Source: an uncultured Bacteroides sp.
GTDB lineage: Bacteria; Bacteroidota; Bacteroidia; Bacteroidales; Bacteroidaceae
DNA length: 40,758 nucleotides
NCBI GenBank assembly: GCA_947646015.1
Contig: CANSEY010000034.1
Coordinates: 1 to 40,758, forward strand
Reading direction: 5' to 3'
Part shown: positions 15,082 through 23,029 of the stretch, in pieces
How the letters are laid out: every line of letters begins with the position of its first letter
How positions within the stretch are numbered: position 1 is the first letter of the stretch
The notes under the pieces: model-generated
Told to the model about the DNA's origin: nothing
The model's input: the letters and a program-made list of their open reading frames with translations, nothing else
Databases searched by the model: none
Made by a program: the position numbers and the translations under genes

Positions 15082-16644
15082 ATGAAAAATACATATTATT
15101 ATATAGTTACGCTGGCGATGCTGATTTTGGCATTTCCGGTGAAAGCGGCATCCGAAGCTGAATTTGGGAAATTGAGCAAGGCTTATACGTTACACGCTGA
15201 CGGTAGTCAGGAAATGCGTGTGCAAAAAGAGCTGACTTTGTTTACTCATGCAGCGATGAACCGTGTGTATGGAGAGAGTTTTATCATTTACAATCCGGAG
15301 TTTCAGACACTGAAGATACACGATTCTTATACTCGTCAGAAAGACGGTACTATTGTGAAGACTCCCGAAAATGCGCTCCTTGAGGTGCTTCCTTCCGCAG
15401 CGGCAGATGCTCCGGCTTATAATGGTCTGAAAGAGATGGTAGTCGTTCATACGGGACTGGAATTGGGAGCTACCATTTATCTGGACTACTCCGTCGTTAC
15501 CCGTCCGGGATATCTGCCCGAACTGGATGTGTGCGAGCAGGTGGAAGAGCTTTCCCCAATCAGGGAATATGTGTTTTCGCTGTCAGTGCCCGAAAGCAAA
15601 CCTCTGCATTATGAATGGTTGAATGGAAAAGCTGCTCCGGTTGTAAAAACGGCGGGTGGTATGAAAACAGTGACCTGGACACTGAAAAATGTGCAACCGC
15701 GTCCTTATTCACTTGACGTCTCTTTGCCGGCAGGTAATGTACAGGCTGTTGTGGCGTCCACTTATGCTTCAAAGGCTGATGCACTGAGAGTGATAAAACA
15801 ACAACTGGAAAGTGATGGAAAGGATGTTTCCGAATTGGCACAGAAGCTGACTGTCGGTGCGCAAACCATAGAACAAAAAAAGGAGTTACTCACTGCTTAT
15901 GTAGAAGGATTAGGAAATTGCCGTCTGACCCTGTCGCAAACCGGATACCGTTTGCGTCCGGCTTCCGAAGTGATCCGTTCGGCATACGGAACTGAAGCGG
16001 AGAAGGCTGCTTTGTTGGCTGCCTTGCAACAAGCGATAGGCATCCGTGCGGAGATAAAAGCGGCTTTTCCTAAAACAGAAGATAAAGATGCAGCCGGACT
16101 TGCTGCTGTCAGCGGATTGTTTGTGACCAATAAGGGGATTGCTGATATACAGAATTTTGTTTCTGTAGTTGATCTGAATGCTCAGCCGATAATTTTAGAG
16201 AAGGTTTCTCATGTTGTTTCACGAACTGATACCTTGCGGGTGAGCGATAAAACCGGAAAGGCATTGGCTGATGGTTATCGGAAATTCGACTTACCGCAGG
16301 CTCGCGGTGGATGGGCAAGTTATGATGGGCGTGTGACGGCTCTGAATACAACTCGTCCTGTTAACCTGCTTTTGCGGTATTTGCCCGATGAGGCTTATAC
16401 CTATATCGTAAAGATTGATGCAGGAATGAAACCAGTGGTTGTGCCGACTAACAAAAAGATTGAAAATGCTGTCGGCATCATGGAAGTTACAGTGAAAAAG
16501 GCGGAGGATAAAATAGAGATATTCCGTACCTTGAAACTGAAAAAACAATTGATAACTCCGACTGAATATCCGGCGTATTATCGCTTGATGGCGGAATGGA
16601 TGGATACCAATGGCAATAGTCTGTTATTTCAAACTGCGAAGTAA
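15082..16644 (+). CDS. DUF3857 protein with degenerate transglutaminase-like domain
   Basis: A 520-residue secreted protein (signal MKNTYYYIVTLAMLILAFPVKAA), translated six bases after the first gene of the operon. The DUF3857 domain is followed by a region that still aligns with the transglutaminase core: SEVIRSAYGTEAEKAALLAALQ corresponds to the usual A-x-E-V-L...YGxCxDKAxLLxAML. The nucleophilic Cys position is Glu305 and the neighbouring Asp is also Glu. No His/Asp pair like that of its neighbour is apparent, and the protein is about 130 residues shorter. I infer a catalytically dead paralogue acting as partner or substrate-binding subunit of the active enzyme next door. Confidence 0.82.
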   Translation: MKNTYYYIVTLAMLILAFPVKAASEAEFGKLSKAYTLHADGSQEMRVQKELTLFTHAAMNRVYGESFIIYNPEFQTLKIHDSYTRQKDGTIVKTPENALLEVLPSAAADAPAYNGLKEMVVVHTGLELGATIYLDYSVVTRPGYLPELDVCEQVEELSPIREYVFSLSVPESKPLHYEWLNGKAAPVVKTAGGMKTVTWTLKNVQPRPYSLDVSLPAGNVQAVVASTYASKADALRVIKQQLESDGKDVSELAQKLTVGAQTIEQKKELLTAYVEGLGNCRLTLSQTGYRLRPASEVIRSAYGTEAEKAALLAALQQAIGIRAEIKAAFPKTEDKDAAGLAAVSGLFVTNKGIADIQNFVSVVDLNAQPIILEKVSHVVSRTDTLRVSDKTGKALADGYRKFDLPQARGGWASYDGRVTALNTTRPVNLLLRYLPDEAYTYIVKIDAGMKPVVVPTNKKIENAVGIMEVTVKKAEDKIEIFRTLKLKKQLITPTEYPAYYRLMAEWMDTNGNSLLFQTAK

Positions 16645-16692
16645 ATCTGATAAGCATATCGTTCCGATGGGGCTACCATTCTGAATAAATCA

Positions 16693-16802
16693 AAGAGGAT
16701 GTGTCGAAACCCTTCATAAATAAAGAATCATCTTCGCTACAACTATCTGTGGCGAAGATGATTTCGTTAAAAGGGGAGTCTTGACACATCCTCTTCGTTT
16801 TT
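16693..16802. terminator. Composite double inverted repeat, bidirectional terminator or MITE-like element
   Basis: The outer arms AAGAGGATGTGTC (16693-16705) and GACACATCCTCTT (16783-16795) are perfect complements. A second 12-bp perfect hairpin AATCATCTTCGC/GCGAAGATGATT (16726-16763) lies inside. It sits between converging genes and is followed by CGTTTTTT, so it can terminate the operon on the left. Confidence 0.75.
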
Positions 16803-16825
16803 TATCCGGTAAGACAGATGATCCT

Positions 16826-17773
16826 CTAAAGAGGTTTTATCGGAATACAAATATCCACAATGTGTTTATTCTCCGGATGTGTCCGGTGACTGTTATGGTA
16901 TAACTCATAAGTACATCCATCTCCTTGCTGATACCCACTTTCCGTAAACCACTTGCACATTGTGTTCCATGCCTTCTCGAAATCTTCAGTACCCAATTCA
17001 AAATGTCCCACAGCATATTTCCCACCGGGAATGACGAGATTACCGATTTCACCTTCTCCTTTTACGTCGCCTTCCACGATGATACAGGCACTCTGGCGCA
17101 CTTTACTCAATTCCGTTACCGAAGGATCATCATGTGTGACGGTTGCCGATTTCGTAACATTCGGAATATACAGACCACGAGGTTCTGCCCATTTGATAAG
17201 TTTCTCATACGCTTTTACAATCTCTTTGAATGCTCCCATATGCCGGCAATAAACAGCTTTCATGTCCGGCATCTCTTTTACTTCGATTTTTGTTTCCATA
17301 AAATATGATATTTTAAATTTGACGCTGCAAAGTTGGGGAGATAATACATGCTTGGGTGTCAAATTCTTGCTAACCATTTGTCCGTTCTTGCTAAATAAGA
17401 TTCCGTCCTGGGCATAAACGGGTTTCTCCATTTTACGGAACTGGCTTGGCGTCAAACCAAAAAACTTTTTGAATACACGGCTAAAAAGGGATACTGTGCA
17501 AAAGCCGCAACTATCGGCAATCTCACTGATAGAAATATCCATATTTTCCCGTAACCGGCAGGCTGCTTTCTCAATTCGGAGGCGTTGGATGTAATCAATC
17601 GGTGTTTCACCTATCAGGAACGTGAATATTCTGTGGAAATGAAAAGGCGAAAAGTTAGCTATTTCTGCTATACTTTTCAGTTCCAGAGGCTGGTCGAGAT
17701 GTATGTCAATGTAGTCCATCACTCGATTGATCCTGGAACGATATTCTATTTTACTTTTTTCTTGTATATTCAT
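16826..17773 (-). CDS. AraC-family regulator with GyrI-like effector domain
   Basis: A 315-residue transcription regulator. The N-terminal two-helix-turn-helix AraC domain spans about residues 8-115 (LKSIAEIANFSPFHFHRIF, then ISISEIADSCGFCTVSLFSRVFKKFFGLTPSQFR). A linker follows, and then a GyrI/SOUL-like small-molecule-binding domain from about 158 to the end (MKAVYCRHMGAFKEIVKAYEKL, VIPGGKYAVGHFELG). This DNA-binding-first order is that of Rob/BmrR-related drug-sensing regulators. A palindrome CAGACGG/CCGTCTG flanks its promoter and suggests autoregulation. The divergent DJ-1/PfpI gene is a possible target. Confidence 0.9.
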   Translation of the reverse strand: MNIQEKSKIEYRSRINRVMDYIDIHLDQPLELKSIAEIANFSPFHFHRIFTFLIGETPIDYIQRLRIEKAACRLRENMDISISEIADSCGFCTVSLFSRVFKKFFGLTPSQFRKMEKPVYAQDGILFSKNGQMVSKNLTPKHVLSPQLCSVKFKISYFMETKIEVKEMPDMKAVYCRHMGAFKEIVKAYEKLIKWAEPRGLYIPNVTKSATVTHDDPSVTELSKVRQSACIIVEGDVKGEGEIGNLVIPGGKYAVGHFELGTEDFEKAWNTMCKWFTESGYQQGDGCTYELYHNSHRTHPENKHIVDICIPIKPL

Positions 17774-17775
17774 GT

Positions 17776-17811
17776 CAGACGGTTTTTAATCGCAAAGATA
17801 GCTGCCGTCTG
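17776..17811. promoter_or_regulatory. Inverted repeat around the AraC promoter, candidate operator
   Basis: CAGACGG (17776-17782) and CCGTCTG (17805-17811) are perfect complements and bracket the -7 box TATCTTTG at 17793-17800 on the minus strand. Confidence 0.45.
17793..17800 (-). promoter_or_regulatory. -7 box TATCTTTG of the AraC/GyrI gene
   Basis: TAnnTTTG match 20 bases upstream of the ATG at 17773. Confidence 0.6.
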
Positions 17812-17952
17812 TCAGATCTGCTTGTCTATTCTTGCTAACTATCTTGTGAATTTTATCCTTACACTGTATTTGCAGAAGTCTTTTTATGTGTGAAAGATGG
17901 AGTAAATATAGCAGTTTTTGGCGGATTATTCTTGTTTCATGAGGTATCTGCC

Positions 17953-17960
17953 TATCTTTG
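17953..17960 (+). promoter_or_regulatory. -7 box TATCTTTG of the DJ-1/PfpI gene
   Basis: TAnnTTTG match 40 bases upstream of the ATG at 18000. Confidence 0.6.
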
Positions 17961-17999
17961 CAGTATAAACGGTTTGTTTAATTTATAACACTGACGATT

Positions 18000-18578
18000 A
18001 TGAAGTTACTGGTTTTTCTTGCTAAAGGCTTTGAGACGATTGAATTTAGTGGTTTCATTGATGTGATGGGATGGGCGAAAACAGATTTTGGCTGTGATGT
18101 TGAGGTGGTAACAGGTGGTTTTAACGAGAAAGTCATCAGTTCTTTTAATATTCCCGTTTTGGTGGATAAGACGATTGATGAGATATCCGTTGATGAATAT
18201 GATGCTCTTGCCATCCCCGGAGGTTTTGAAGTTTTCGGCTTTTATGAAGAGGCTTATGAAGAGAAGCTTTTAAATCTGATTCGTCAGTTTGATGCCCGGA
18301 AGAAATGGATTGCAACAGTTTGTGTAGGTGCTTTGCCTGTCGGTAAAAGTGGTGTGCTGAAAGATAGAAAGGCGACTACTTATCATCTCGGAGGGGCAGT
18401 CAAGCAAAAGGTTCTTCAAAGTTTCGGAGCAATAATCGTCAATGAACCGATAGTGGTGGACGACAATATAATCACTTCTTATGGTCCTCAAACCGCTTCG
18501 GGAGTAGCCCTTCTTTTATTGGAGAAACTGACTTCCCATCGTGAAATGTCTTTGGTAAAAGAGGCTATGGGATTCTAA
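18000..18578 (+). CDS. DJ-1/PfpI-family protein
   Basis: A 192-residue single-domain protein of the DJ-1/PfpI superfamily, the usual length. The nucleophile-elbow cysteine is C108 in WIATVCVGALPVGKSG, and an acidic residue near the N-terminus (E12 or E15) fits the family's Cys-Glu pair. The AIPGGFEVFGF loop and TYHLGGA are also characteristic. Members act as glyoxalases, deglycases, chaperones or redox sensors, and the sequence alone does not choose between them. The gene stands alone and shares an intergenic region with the AraC/GyrI regulator. A hairpin terminator follows at 18657. Confidence 0.9.
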   Translation: MKLLVFLAKGFETIEFSGFIDVMGWAKTDFGCDVEVVTGGFNEKVISSFNIPVLVDKTIDEISVDEYDALAIPGGFEVFGFYEEAYEEKLLNLIRQFDARKKWIATVCVGALPVGKSGVLKDRKATTYHLGGAVKQKVLQSFGAIIVNEPIVVDDNIITSYGPQTASGVALLLLEKLTSHREMSLVKEAMGF

Positions 18579-18656
18579 AAATAAAACCGGAGAAGCATCA
18601 AAATTAGTACGGAAGGATTATTGACTTATGATACAATGACTCAATCTGCTGCAATA

Positions 18657-18692
18657 ACAGAGATAAGAAAATATTAATCTTCTTATCTCTGT
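18657..18692. terminator. Bidirectional hairpin terminator
   Basis: Thirteen-base perfect arms, ACAGAGATAAGAA (18657-18669) and TTCTTATCTCTGT (18680-18692), between converging genes. Confidence 0.8.
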
Positions 18693-18722
18693 CCTCTACT
18701 ATATCATATAGCAAACAGGCTG

Positions 18723-19193
18723 CTAAATCAGTTCGTGAATTTCCTGAATATGGAGATTCAGATGATCTAAATATCCTTCTATCATTTCTTTTAAAGTGAC
18801 TTTAGTCCCTTCGAAGTCACACCAGTAACTATCTAGTTTCGTTTGATCTGCCGACTTTATTACCTGAATGATATGCAGATTAAAGAATTTCCATAACTGA
18901 ATCAGATTATTCCAGTCCGTATGCTGATAATCCTGCAAGGCTATCCACAGATCATTATCCTGCCGATAATCAGGAAAGAAAAGCAGGTCCTTACTGTATT
19001 GTAACCTGATCATCCGTTGATGATTGTTTGAGGCGGAATCAATCAAATGTCCGAGAATTTGTTTGATAGTACGATTCTGCCTGTTACGTTTTTGTGTGAT
19101 TGTCTCTTCCGGCAGGCTGATTAATACTTTTTCTTCTGTCTCTATAACATTATAAATCCCTTCTGTTATTGGGGAAAAATCAAACTCTGGCAT
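18723..19193 (-). CDS. DinB-like metal-binding helical protein
   Basis: A 156-residue protein with the four-helix DinB/YfiT-type pattern. A conserved His appears in the second helix region (IKQILGHLIDSASNNHQRM), and a HLNLHIQEI ending supplies the C-terminal His pair typical of the divalent-metal site. DinB-family proteins include thiol-dependent transferases, for example with bacillithiol, but many have no known role. It is a single gene with a promoter at 19245-19252 and converges on the DJ-1/PfpI gene at a shared terminator. Confidence 0.8.
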   Translation of the reverse strand: MPEFDFSPITEGIYNVIETEEKVLISLPEETITQKRNRQNRTIKQILGHLIDSASNNHQRMIRLQYSKDLLFFPDYRQDNDLWIALQDYQHTDWNNLIQLWKFFNLHIIQVIKSADQTKLDSYWCDFEGTKVTLKEMIEGYLDHLNLHIQEIHELI

Positions 19194-19244
19194 AATTCCT
19201 CTCTTTCTGTTTTAAAGTTTCTTTTGTGCAACTGCGCAATAATG

Positions 19245-19252
19245 CAAATATA
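19245..19252 (-). promoter_or_regulatory. -7 box TATATTTG of the DinB-like gene
   Basis: TAnnTTTG match 52 bases upstream of the ATG at 19193. Confidence 0.55.
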
Positions 19253-19347
19253 GACAAATGAATGAAATATATGCGGAATTGCATTCTATAAAAGCAAACT
19301 TGTTTGTTATTCTGCTTGTTAGGATAACATCTTTTCCATATATCCTT

Positions 19348-19355
19348 TATATTTG
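19348..19355 (+). promoter_or_regulatory. -7 box TATATTTG of the lipoprotein gene
   Basis: TAnnTTTG match 36 bases upstream of the ATG at 19391. Confidence 0.6.
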
Positions 19356-19390
19356 CATGATATTAGAACCAACAATTATATAAAAAAGAT

Positions 19391-20020
19391 ATGAGAACAG
19401 TATTGGCAGCATTAGGAGTTTTGTGTTTCATGGGAAGTTGCTCGTCTGGTATGACAAGTTCAAAAGGCATTGTTTGTGATGCGACCATGAATACAGTGGC
19501 GATTGTTACAGACAAGAATGATACTCTTTCATTCAGTACGATGAACGCGAATAAAGAAGAAGTCGATGGCTTGCTTCTGAATGATACTCTGGAAGTATTC
19601 TATACCGGTAAATATACACCGGGGATGCAGGCCTCAAAATTAGTCCAGTATCCGCAATCTCTCAAACTTGGAGGCGATCGGGATGAACACGGTTGTATCG
19701 GCTCTGCCGGATATGTATGGTGTGAAGTGCAGCAAGACTGCATCCGGTTGTTTGAAAAAGGTATCCGGACGGAAGCTGTTGATGGAAGCACTGCTTCTGC
19801 TTTTATTGTGTTCAGTCCCGATTCCACACGTTTGGAACTTTTCTTCTCTGATGAACAACCGAATGAGATTCTGGAAAGACGTGGCTTACCTTCGGGAGGT
19901 TATGCATGGAACGTGGAGGATGATGATACGAAAAATGTACGGTTTATAGACGGATTGTGGACAATCAGTCAGAGAGATAAGGTTATTTATCGTGAGAAAA
20001 AGACGAAAGCCGGAGAATAA
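19391..20020 (+). CDS. Lipoprotein of unknown function with GCIGSAGYxW motif
   Basis: A 209-residue protein with a lipoprotein signal: MRTVLAALGVLCFMGSC, lipid-attached Cys at 17. The first half is a beta-rich region (IVCDATMNTVAIVTDKNDTLSFST). Around residue 101 lies HGCIGSAGYVWCEVQQDCIRLFEKG, with three cysteines, a motif I have seen in other Bacteroidota lipoproteins without an assigned role. It probably sits on the periplasmic or outer face of an envelope membrane. It is a single gene, and the 5' arm of its terminator overlaps the last codons. Confidence 0.75.
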   Translation: MRTVLAALGVLCFMGSCSSGMTSSKGIVCDATMNTVAIVTDKNDTLSFSTMNANKEEVDGLLLNDTLEVFYTGKYTPGMQASKLVQYPQSLKLGGDRDEHGCIGSAGYVWCEVQQDCIRLFEKGIRTEAVDGSTASAFIVFSPDSTRLELFFSDEQPNEILERRGLPSGGYAWNVEDDDTKNVRFIDGLWTISQRDKVIYREKKTKAGE

Positions 20021-20034
20021 TTCCGGCTTTTATA
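20006..20034 (+). terminator. Terminator of the lipoprotein gene
   Basis: AAAGCCGGA (20006-20014) pairs with TCCGGCTTT (20022-20030), followed by TTAT. The stop codon lies in the loop. Confidence 0.8.
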
Positions 20035-20184
20035 GCTGTTTATTTATTACTTTTATCTGATAAAAGTATAGCCGAATCGTGCTCAACAATGTCTTTTTAC
20101 GACTGTAGTGCTAAAAAATGTGATAATCTAATAGTAATGGAATAAAAAAGGAGGGATACTGTAACTTTTAATTCTGATTTTTAT

Positions 20185-20192
20185 TATATTTG
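20185..20192 (+). promoter_or_regulatory. -7 box TATATTTG of the structured RNA
   Basis: TAnnTTTG match. No coding frame starts in the next 350 bases, so it probably drives the RNA at about 20200. Confidence 0.55.
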
Positions 20193-20199
20193 TATAGCC

Positions 20200-20430
20200 G
20201 TTGAAAGGTGCGTTCATTGAGACTAAATATCGAAAAGCGTTCAGCTTTTTTACGTAGTAACGAAACTACCAATTTCTTTTACCCTCAGGGTAAATATTAC
20301 AACACGTAAAAATGACTGAACGCCTACGCTTGTTATACATATACTTTGCGTGGGCGTTCTTCTCATTTGTGTTGTAGGGATTGGTAGTTCCTGTTGCTAC
20401 ATTTGGGAAGAAAAGGCTCACGTTTTTTTA
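20200..20430 (+). ncRNA. Structured non-coding RNA, candidate Bacteroidota 6S RNA
   Basis: A roughly 230-nt transcript between a -7 box and a T-run (20423-20429). A long closing stem forms between GTAGTAACGAAACTACCAAT (20254-20273) and the complementary 20380-20400. It continues outward through AGCTTTT/AAAAGGCT. Inside are an asymmetric bubble with a small TACCC/GGGTA hairpin on one strand, a CAACAC/GTGTTG stem, and a 12-bp terminal hairpin GAACGCCTACGC/GCGTGGGCGTTC (20318-20359). Closing stem, central bubble with side hairpin and terminal stem is the 6S RNA layout, which mimics an open promoter and binds RNA polymerase. GCGTTCAG at 20238 can also pair with CTGAACGC at 20316, giving an alternative fold. 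The RNA call is firmer than the 6S name. Confidence 0.6.
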
Positions 20431-20553
20431 TATCTATTCTTGACATAACATTCAAAACATATGAAAAGATCTTCATTTTGGGTTTTATCGTAAAAGTGCG
20501 TTGCTTTTTTAACGAGTTAGTTTTCCTTTTTATTAAACTAAAAAAAGACTACT

Positions 20554-20778
20554 ATGGATAAGAAAATCGTAGGTGCCAACGCAGGCAAAGTATGGCACGC
20601 CCTTAATGAAGCTGATGGAATTTCGATTCCCGAACTTGCCCGGAAAGTAAATCTGAGTGTGGAAAGCACAGCTCTGGCAGTCGGTTGGCTGGCTCGTGAA
20701 AACAAGGTAGTGATTGAACGCAAGAATGGATTAATTGAAATTTATAATGAAGGTCATTTTGACTTTTCTTTCGGATAA
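20554..20778 (+). CDS. Winged-helix domain protein (DUF2582-like)
   Basis: A 74-residue protein made of one winged helix: KVWHALNEADGISIPELARKVNLSVESTALAVGWLARENKVVIERKNGLIEIYN. The pattern fits the small DUF2582/winged-helix family found throughout Bacteroidales. The role is unknown; it may bind DNA or RNA. It lies 120 bases downstream of the structured RNA. The sequence just upstream (AAAAGTGCGTTGCTTTTTTAACG at about 20490, given here only as a landmark) resembles the 5' part of the RNA. A terminator follows at 20815-20866. Confidence 0.8.
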   Translation: MDKKIVGANAGKVWHALNEADGISIPELARKVNLSVESTALAVGWLARENKVVIERKNGLIEIYNEGHFDFSFG

Positions 20779-20814
20779 GTTTAATGAATATAATGCTGGT
20801 TAGGTTATATAATG

Positions 20815-20866
20815 AAAGAAGCTCTCGATAAAAAACTGAATTCAGTGATATTGAAAGCTTCTTTTT
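20815..20866 (+). terminator. Terminator of the winged-helix gene
   Basis: AAAGAAGCT (20815-20823) pairs with AGCTTCTTT (20856-20864). An inner palindrome CTGAATTCAG lies in the loop, and TTA follows. Confidence 0.75.
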
Positions 20867-20946
20867 ATTATATACCTTGTGTCAAAATGCCTTATTGAAG
20901 AGTAACTATAATGGAGTGTTCACCCTTCTCTGTTATGATAATTACC

Positions 20947-22095
20947 TTATTTCTTTGTCAGAAACTTCTTGCTCAACCACTTTCTTACAGGCTCGTCATA
21001 CAGTTTCAGGCAAAGGTAAGCCAACACAATGCTTCCGAAGAAGACACATAAGGCTACCGGCCATGACTGGGAGAAAGTGATATGTGGCTCTTTGCTCCAT
21101 AACCAGGCATAGAACAGATACATGAAAGGATAATGTATGATATATACCGGATAAGATATATCTCCCAGGAATTTACAGATTTTGGCTGTACCTTTATCTG
21201 TCGTTTTTCCCGAAGCACCCAGATAGACAAGTAGTGGGAAAATAAGAATGGTGCATACAGCATCATAAATACCATTCATCCACGGAGATGTCTCACCGCC
21301 TACATACGGCATGGTAAGTAAAATGAGAATCGACAGACTGCATATCCAGAAAGCCCCTTTGATATGGACCGGTTTAAATATGCGCGACATCAATAATCCG
21401 ATAGAGAATGCGAACAACATACGTAGAAAACCTCCGATCAGGTTATAGTCGATCATCGACCAGCCTACTCCTAAATGATGACTACCGGAGAGATTGCATA
21501 TCGAGAAAGAAGCCAATCCGATTCCTGCTATCACAACAAGTATCGTAAGTGCCTTGGTAGACATCCGGCGAATAAATAGGGCATACAAAATATTACCGAT
21601 ATACTCGAAGAACAAAGACCAGCTGGGACCATTCAAAGGATACATCTCACCATTTCCACGGACTTCGGGACCCGTGCCCGGAACAGCCGGAATCAGGAAA
21701 AGATTGAGAAGCATAGCCACCATTACCATCGATATGGAAACACGGGTACCGTCCCATTGCTCGCAGCCTTGTATGCAAAATGTAATAGCACCCAAAACGG
21801 CTCCCATAACAACCATCGGATGCAGACGGATTAATCTGCGTTTGAAAAACTCTTTTTGGGTCATCGTTGTTTTCCAGCGGTCGTCATAAGCATAGCCGAT
21901 AACGAAGCCCGACAGAATAAAGAAGAAATCGACAGCCAGATACCCATGATTGAATTTTTGGTCTATGGGACTTGTGGCAAAGCCTTCGAATACATGATAC
22001 CATATCACCAAAAGAGCCGCAACCCCTCGCAGTCCGTCAAGGAGTACGTAATGGGGTTTAGAGTCTGCAAATGCAGAGGAAGAGATTTTTTGCAT
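20947..22095 (-). CDS. Acyltransferase-3 (OafA/NodX-type) membrane protein
   Basis: A 382-residue integral membrane protein with about ten hydrophobic helices. The first, LLDGLRGVAALLVIWYHVFEGF, carries the family's R/H pair (R23 and H38). GYLAVDFFFILSGFVIGYAY and FKRRLIRLHPMVVMG follow, all classical acyltransferase-3 signatures. These proteins move acyl groups, usually acetyl, across the inner membrane onto sugars of polysaccharide, lipopolysaccharide or peptidoglycan. The acceptor is unknown. The ORF is complete and has its own promoter at 22141. It lies just downstream of the Crp/Fnr regulator on the same strand, about 110 bases apart. Confidence 0.92.
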   Translation of the reverse strand: MQKISSSAFADSKPHYVLLDGLRGVAALLVIWYHVFEGFATSPIDQKFNHGYLAVDFFFILSGFVIGYAYDDRWKTTMTQKEFFKRRLIRLHPMVVMGAVLGAITFCIQGCEQWDGTRVSISMVMVAMLLNLFLIPAVPGTGPEVRGNGEMYPLNGPSWSLFFEYIGNILYALFIRRMSTKALTILVVIAGIGLASFSICNLSGSHHLGVGWSMIDYNLIGGFLRMLFAFSIGLLMSRIFKPVHIKGAFWICSLSILILLTMPYVGGETSPWMNGIYDAVCTILIFPLLVYLGASGKTTDKGTAKICKFLGDISYPVYIIHYPFMYLFYAWLWSKEPHITFSQSWPVALCVFFGSIVLAYLCLKLYDEPVRKWLSKKFLTKK

Positions 22096-22140
22096 GTTTT
22101 AAATTATTGTTCAAATTAGTATTAGTCATTGAAGAAGCCG

Positions 22141-22148
22141 CAAAAATA
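22141..22148 (-). promoter_or_regulatory. -7 box TATTTTTG of the acyltransferase-3 gene
   Basis: TAnnTTTG match 46 bases upstream of the ATG at 22095. Confidence 0.55.
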
Positions 22149-22204
22149 CGGAATTTATAAGTTTAAAAATTTGTCCTGCATCAAAATCTTGCCGTATATG
22201 AGAA

Positions 22205-22768
22205 TTATTTGTATGCTCTGAGGCGGCTGAGTGTTGAAAGTGTGATGCCCAGATAAGAGGCGATATATCCCAATTGTATCCGCTGGCACATTTGAGGAAA
22301 TTGAAGTTTGAATGCTTCATATCTTTCTTTTGCAGACAGGGTGAGGCGGTCTTTGTGCGAACGGTGCAGGCGTCTGTATTCGTTTTGATGAATCACTCTT
22401 CCCCAGTTTGCCAGTTCGATATTGGTCTGAAACAGCCGGAGCAGATCGGTCAGTGATATTCTGTATGCGACAACGTCCTCAAGCGTTTCCACAAATTCTT
22501 CACTCATCTTATTATAATACAATTCATCCATGCTGAAGACAATCGCTCCCTCACACGCAAAGGAAGTCGTTATTTCCTCTCCGTTTACCAGCCAGAAAGA
22601 GCGGGTCATTCCTTCTTCAATAAAATAAGCCGATTTGCAAAATTTGTCAGCCTCTATCAGTTGATGCCTCTTTGGAAAATGACATAATACTGTATTTTCT
22701 TTTAGTATTTGTATCGTTTCATCCGAAATGGGATACAAAGAGTTCATCTTATCAATAATGTTTCTCAT
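22205..22768 (-). CDS. Crp/Fnr-family transcription regulator
   Basis: A 187-residue regulator with the cyclic-nucleotide-binding beta-roll fold (about residues 15-125: KRHQLIEADKFCKSAYFIEEGMTRSFW, EEITTSFACEGAIVFS). A helix-turn-helix at the C-terminus (IQLGYIASYLGITLSTLSRLR) recognises DNA. The beta-roll lacks the cAMP phosphate-binding arginine motif and the Fnr cysteines, so the ligand, if any, is unknown. Genes of this kind in Bacteroidota often control a single neighbouring gene. The adjacent acyltransferase-3 gene, downstream on the same strand, is a candidate. Confidence 0.88.
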   Translation of the reverse strand: MRNIIDKMNSLYPISDETIQILKENTVLCHFPKRHQLIEADKFCKSAYFIEEGMTRSFWLVNGEEITTSFACEGAIVFSMDELYYNKMSEEFVETLEDVVAYRISLTDLLRLFQTNIELANWGRVIHQNEYRRLHRSHKDRLTLSAKERYEAFKLQFPQMCQRIQLGYIASYLGITLSTLSRLRAYK

Positions 22769-22798
22769 AAAGTAGCCTTAATAATTTTCTGTCAAGTA

Positions 22799-22806
22799 CA
22801 AAAATA
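22799..22806 (-). promoter_or_regulatory. -7 box TATTTTTG of the Crp/Fnr gene
   Basis: TAnnTTTG match 31 bases upstream of the ATG at 22768. Confidence 0.55.
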
Positions 22807-22809
22807 GGA

Positions 22810-22983
22810 AAAACAATTCTGCCCACAATAGATGCCGGTGAAAAAGGGGGTGTTTTATCGATTCGTTCACTAAGGAGGAGAGAAACCGGAGAGTGGGAAC
22901 TGCTGCTGAAAGACAAAGAAGGTACACTTCATTCTTTGGTGAAATGTACTTTCTTTGAAATCGGGAAGAGGCTAAACACGTGA
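22810..22983 (+). pseudogene. 3' remnant of an unidentified gene
   Basis: The plus strand keeps an open, protein-like frame ending in TGA at 22981-22983 with no plausible start codon. It includes ILPTIDAGEKGGVLSIRSLR and then TGEWELLLKDKEGTLHSLVK. Codon use looks like that of real genes. Its 5' part is missing where the Crp/Fnr promoter lies, so it appears to be the tail of a gene lost by deletion. I do not recognise the family. Confidence 0.45.
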
Positions 22984-23029
22984 GTATAGCCAGCTTATTC
23001 CGGAAACGGTATACATCAATTGACGTTGC

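Noticed and set aside
20490-20553. Riboswitch in front of the winged-helix gene
   Set aside because: Only a weak hairpin and similarity to the upstream RNA were seen; no known aptamer pattern.
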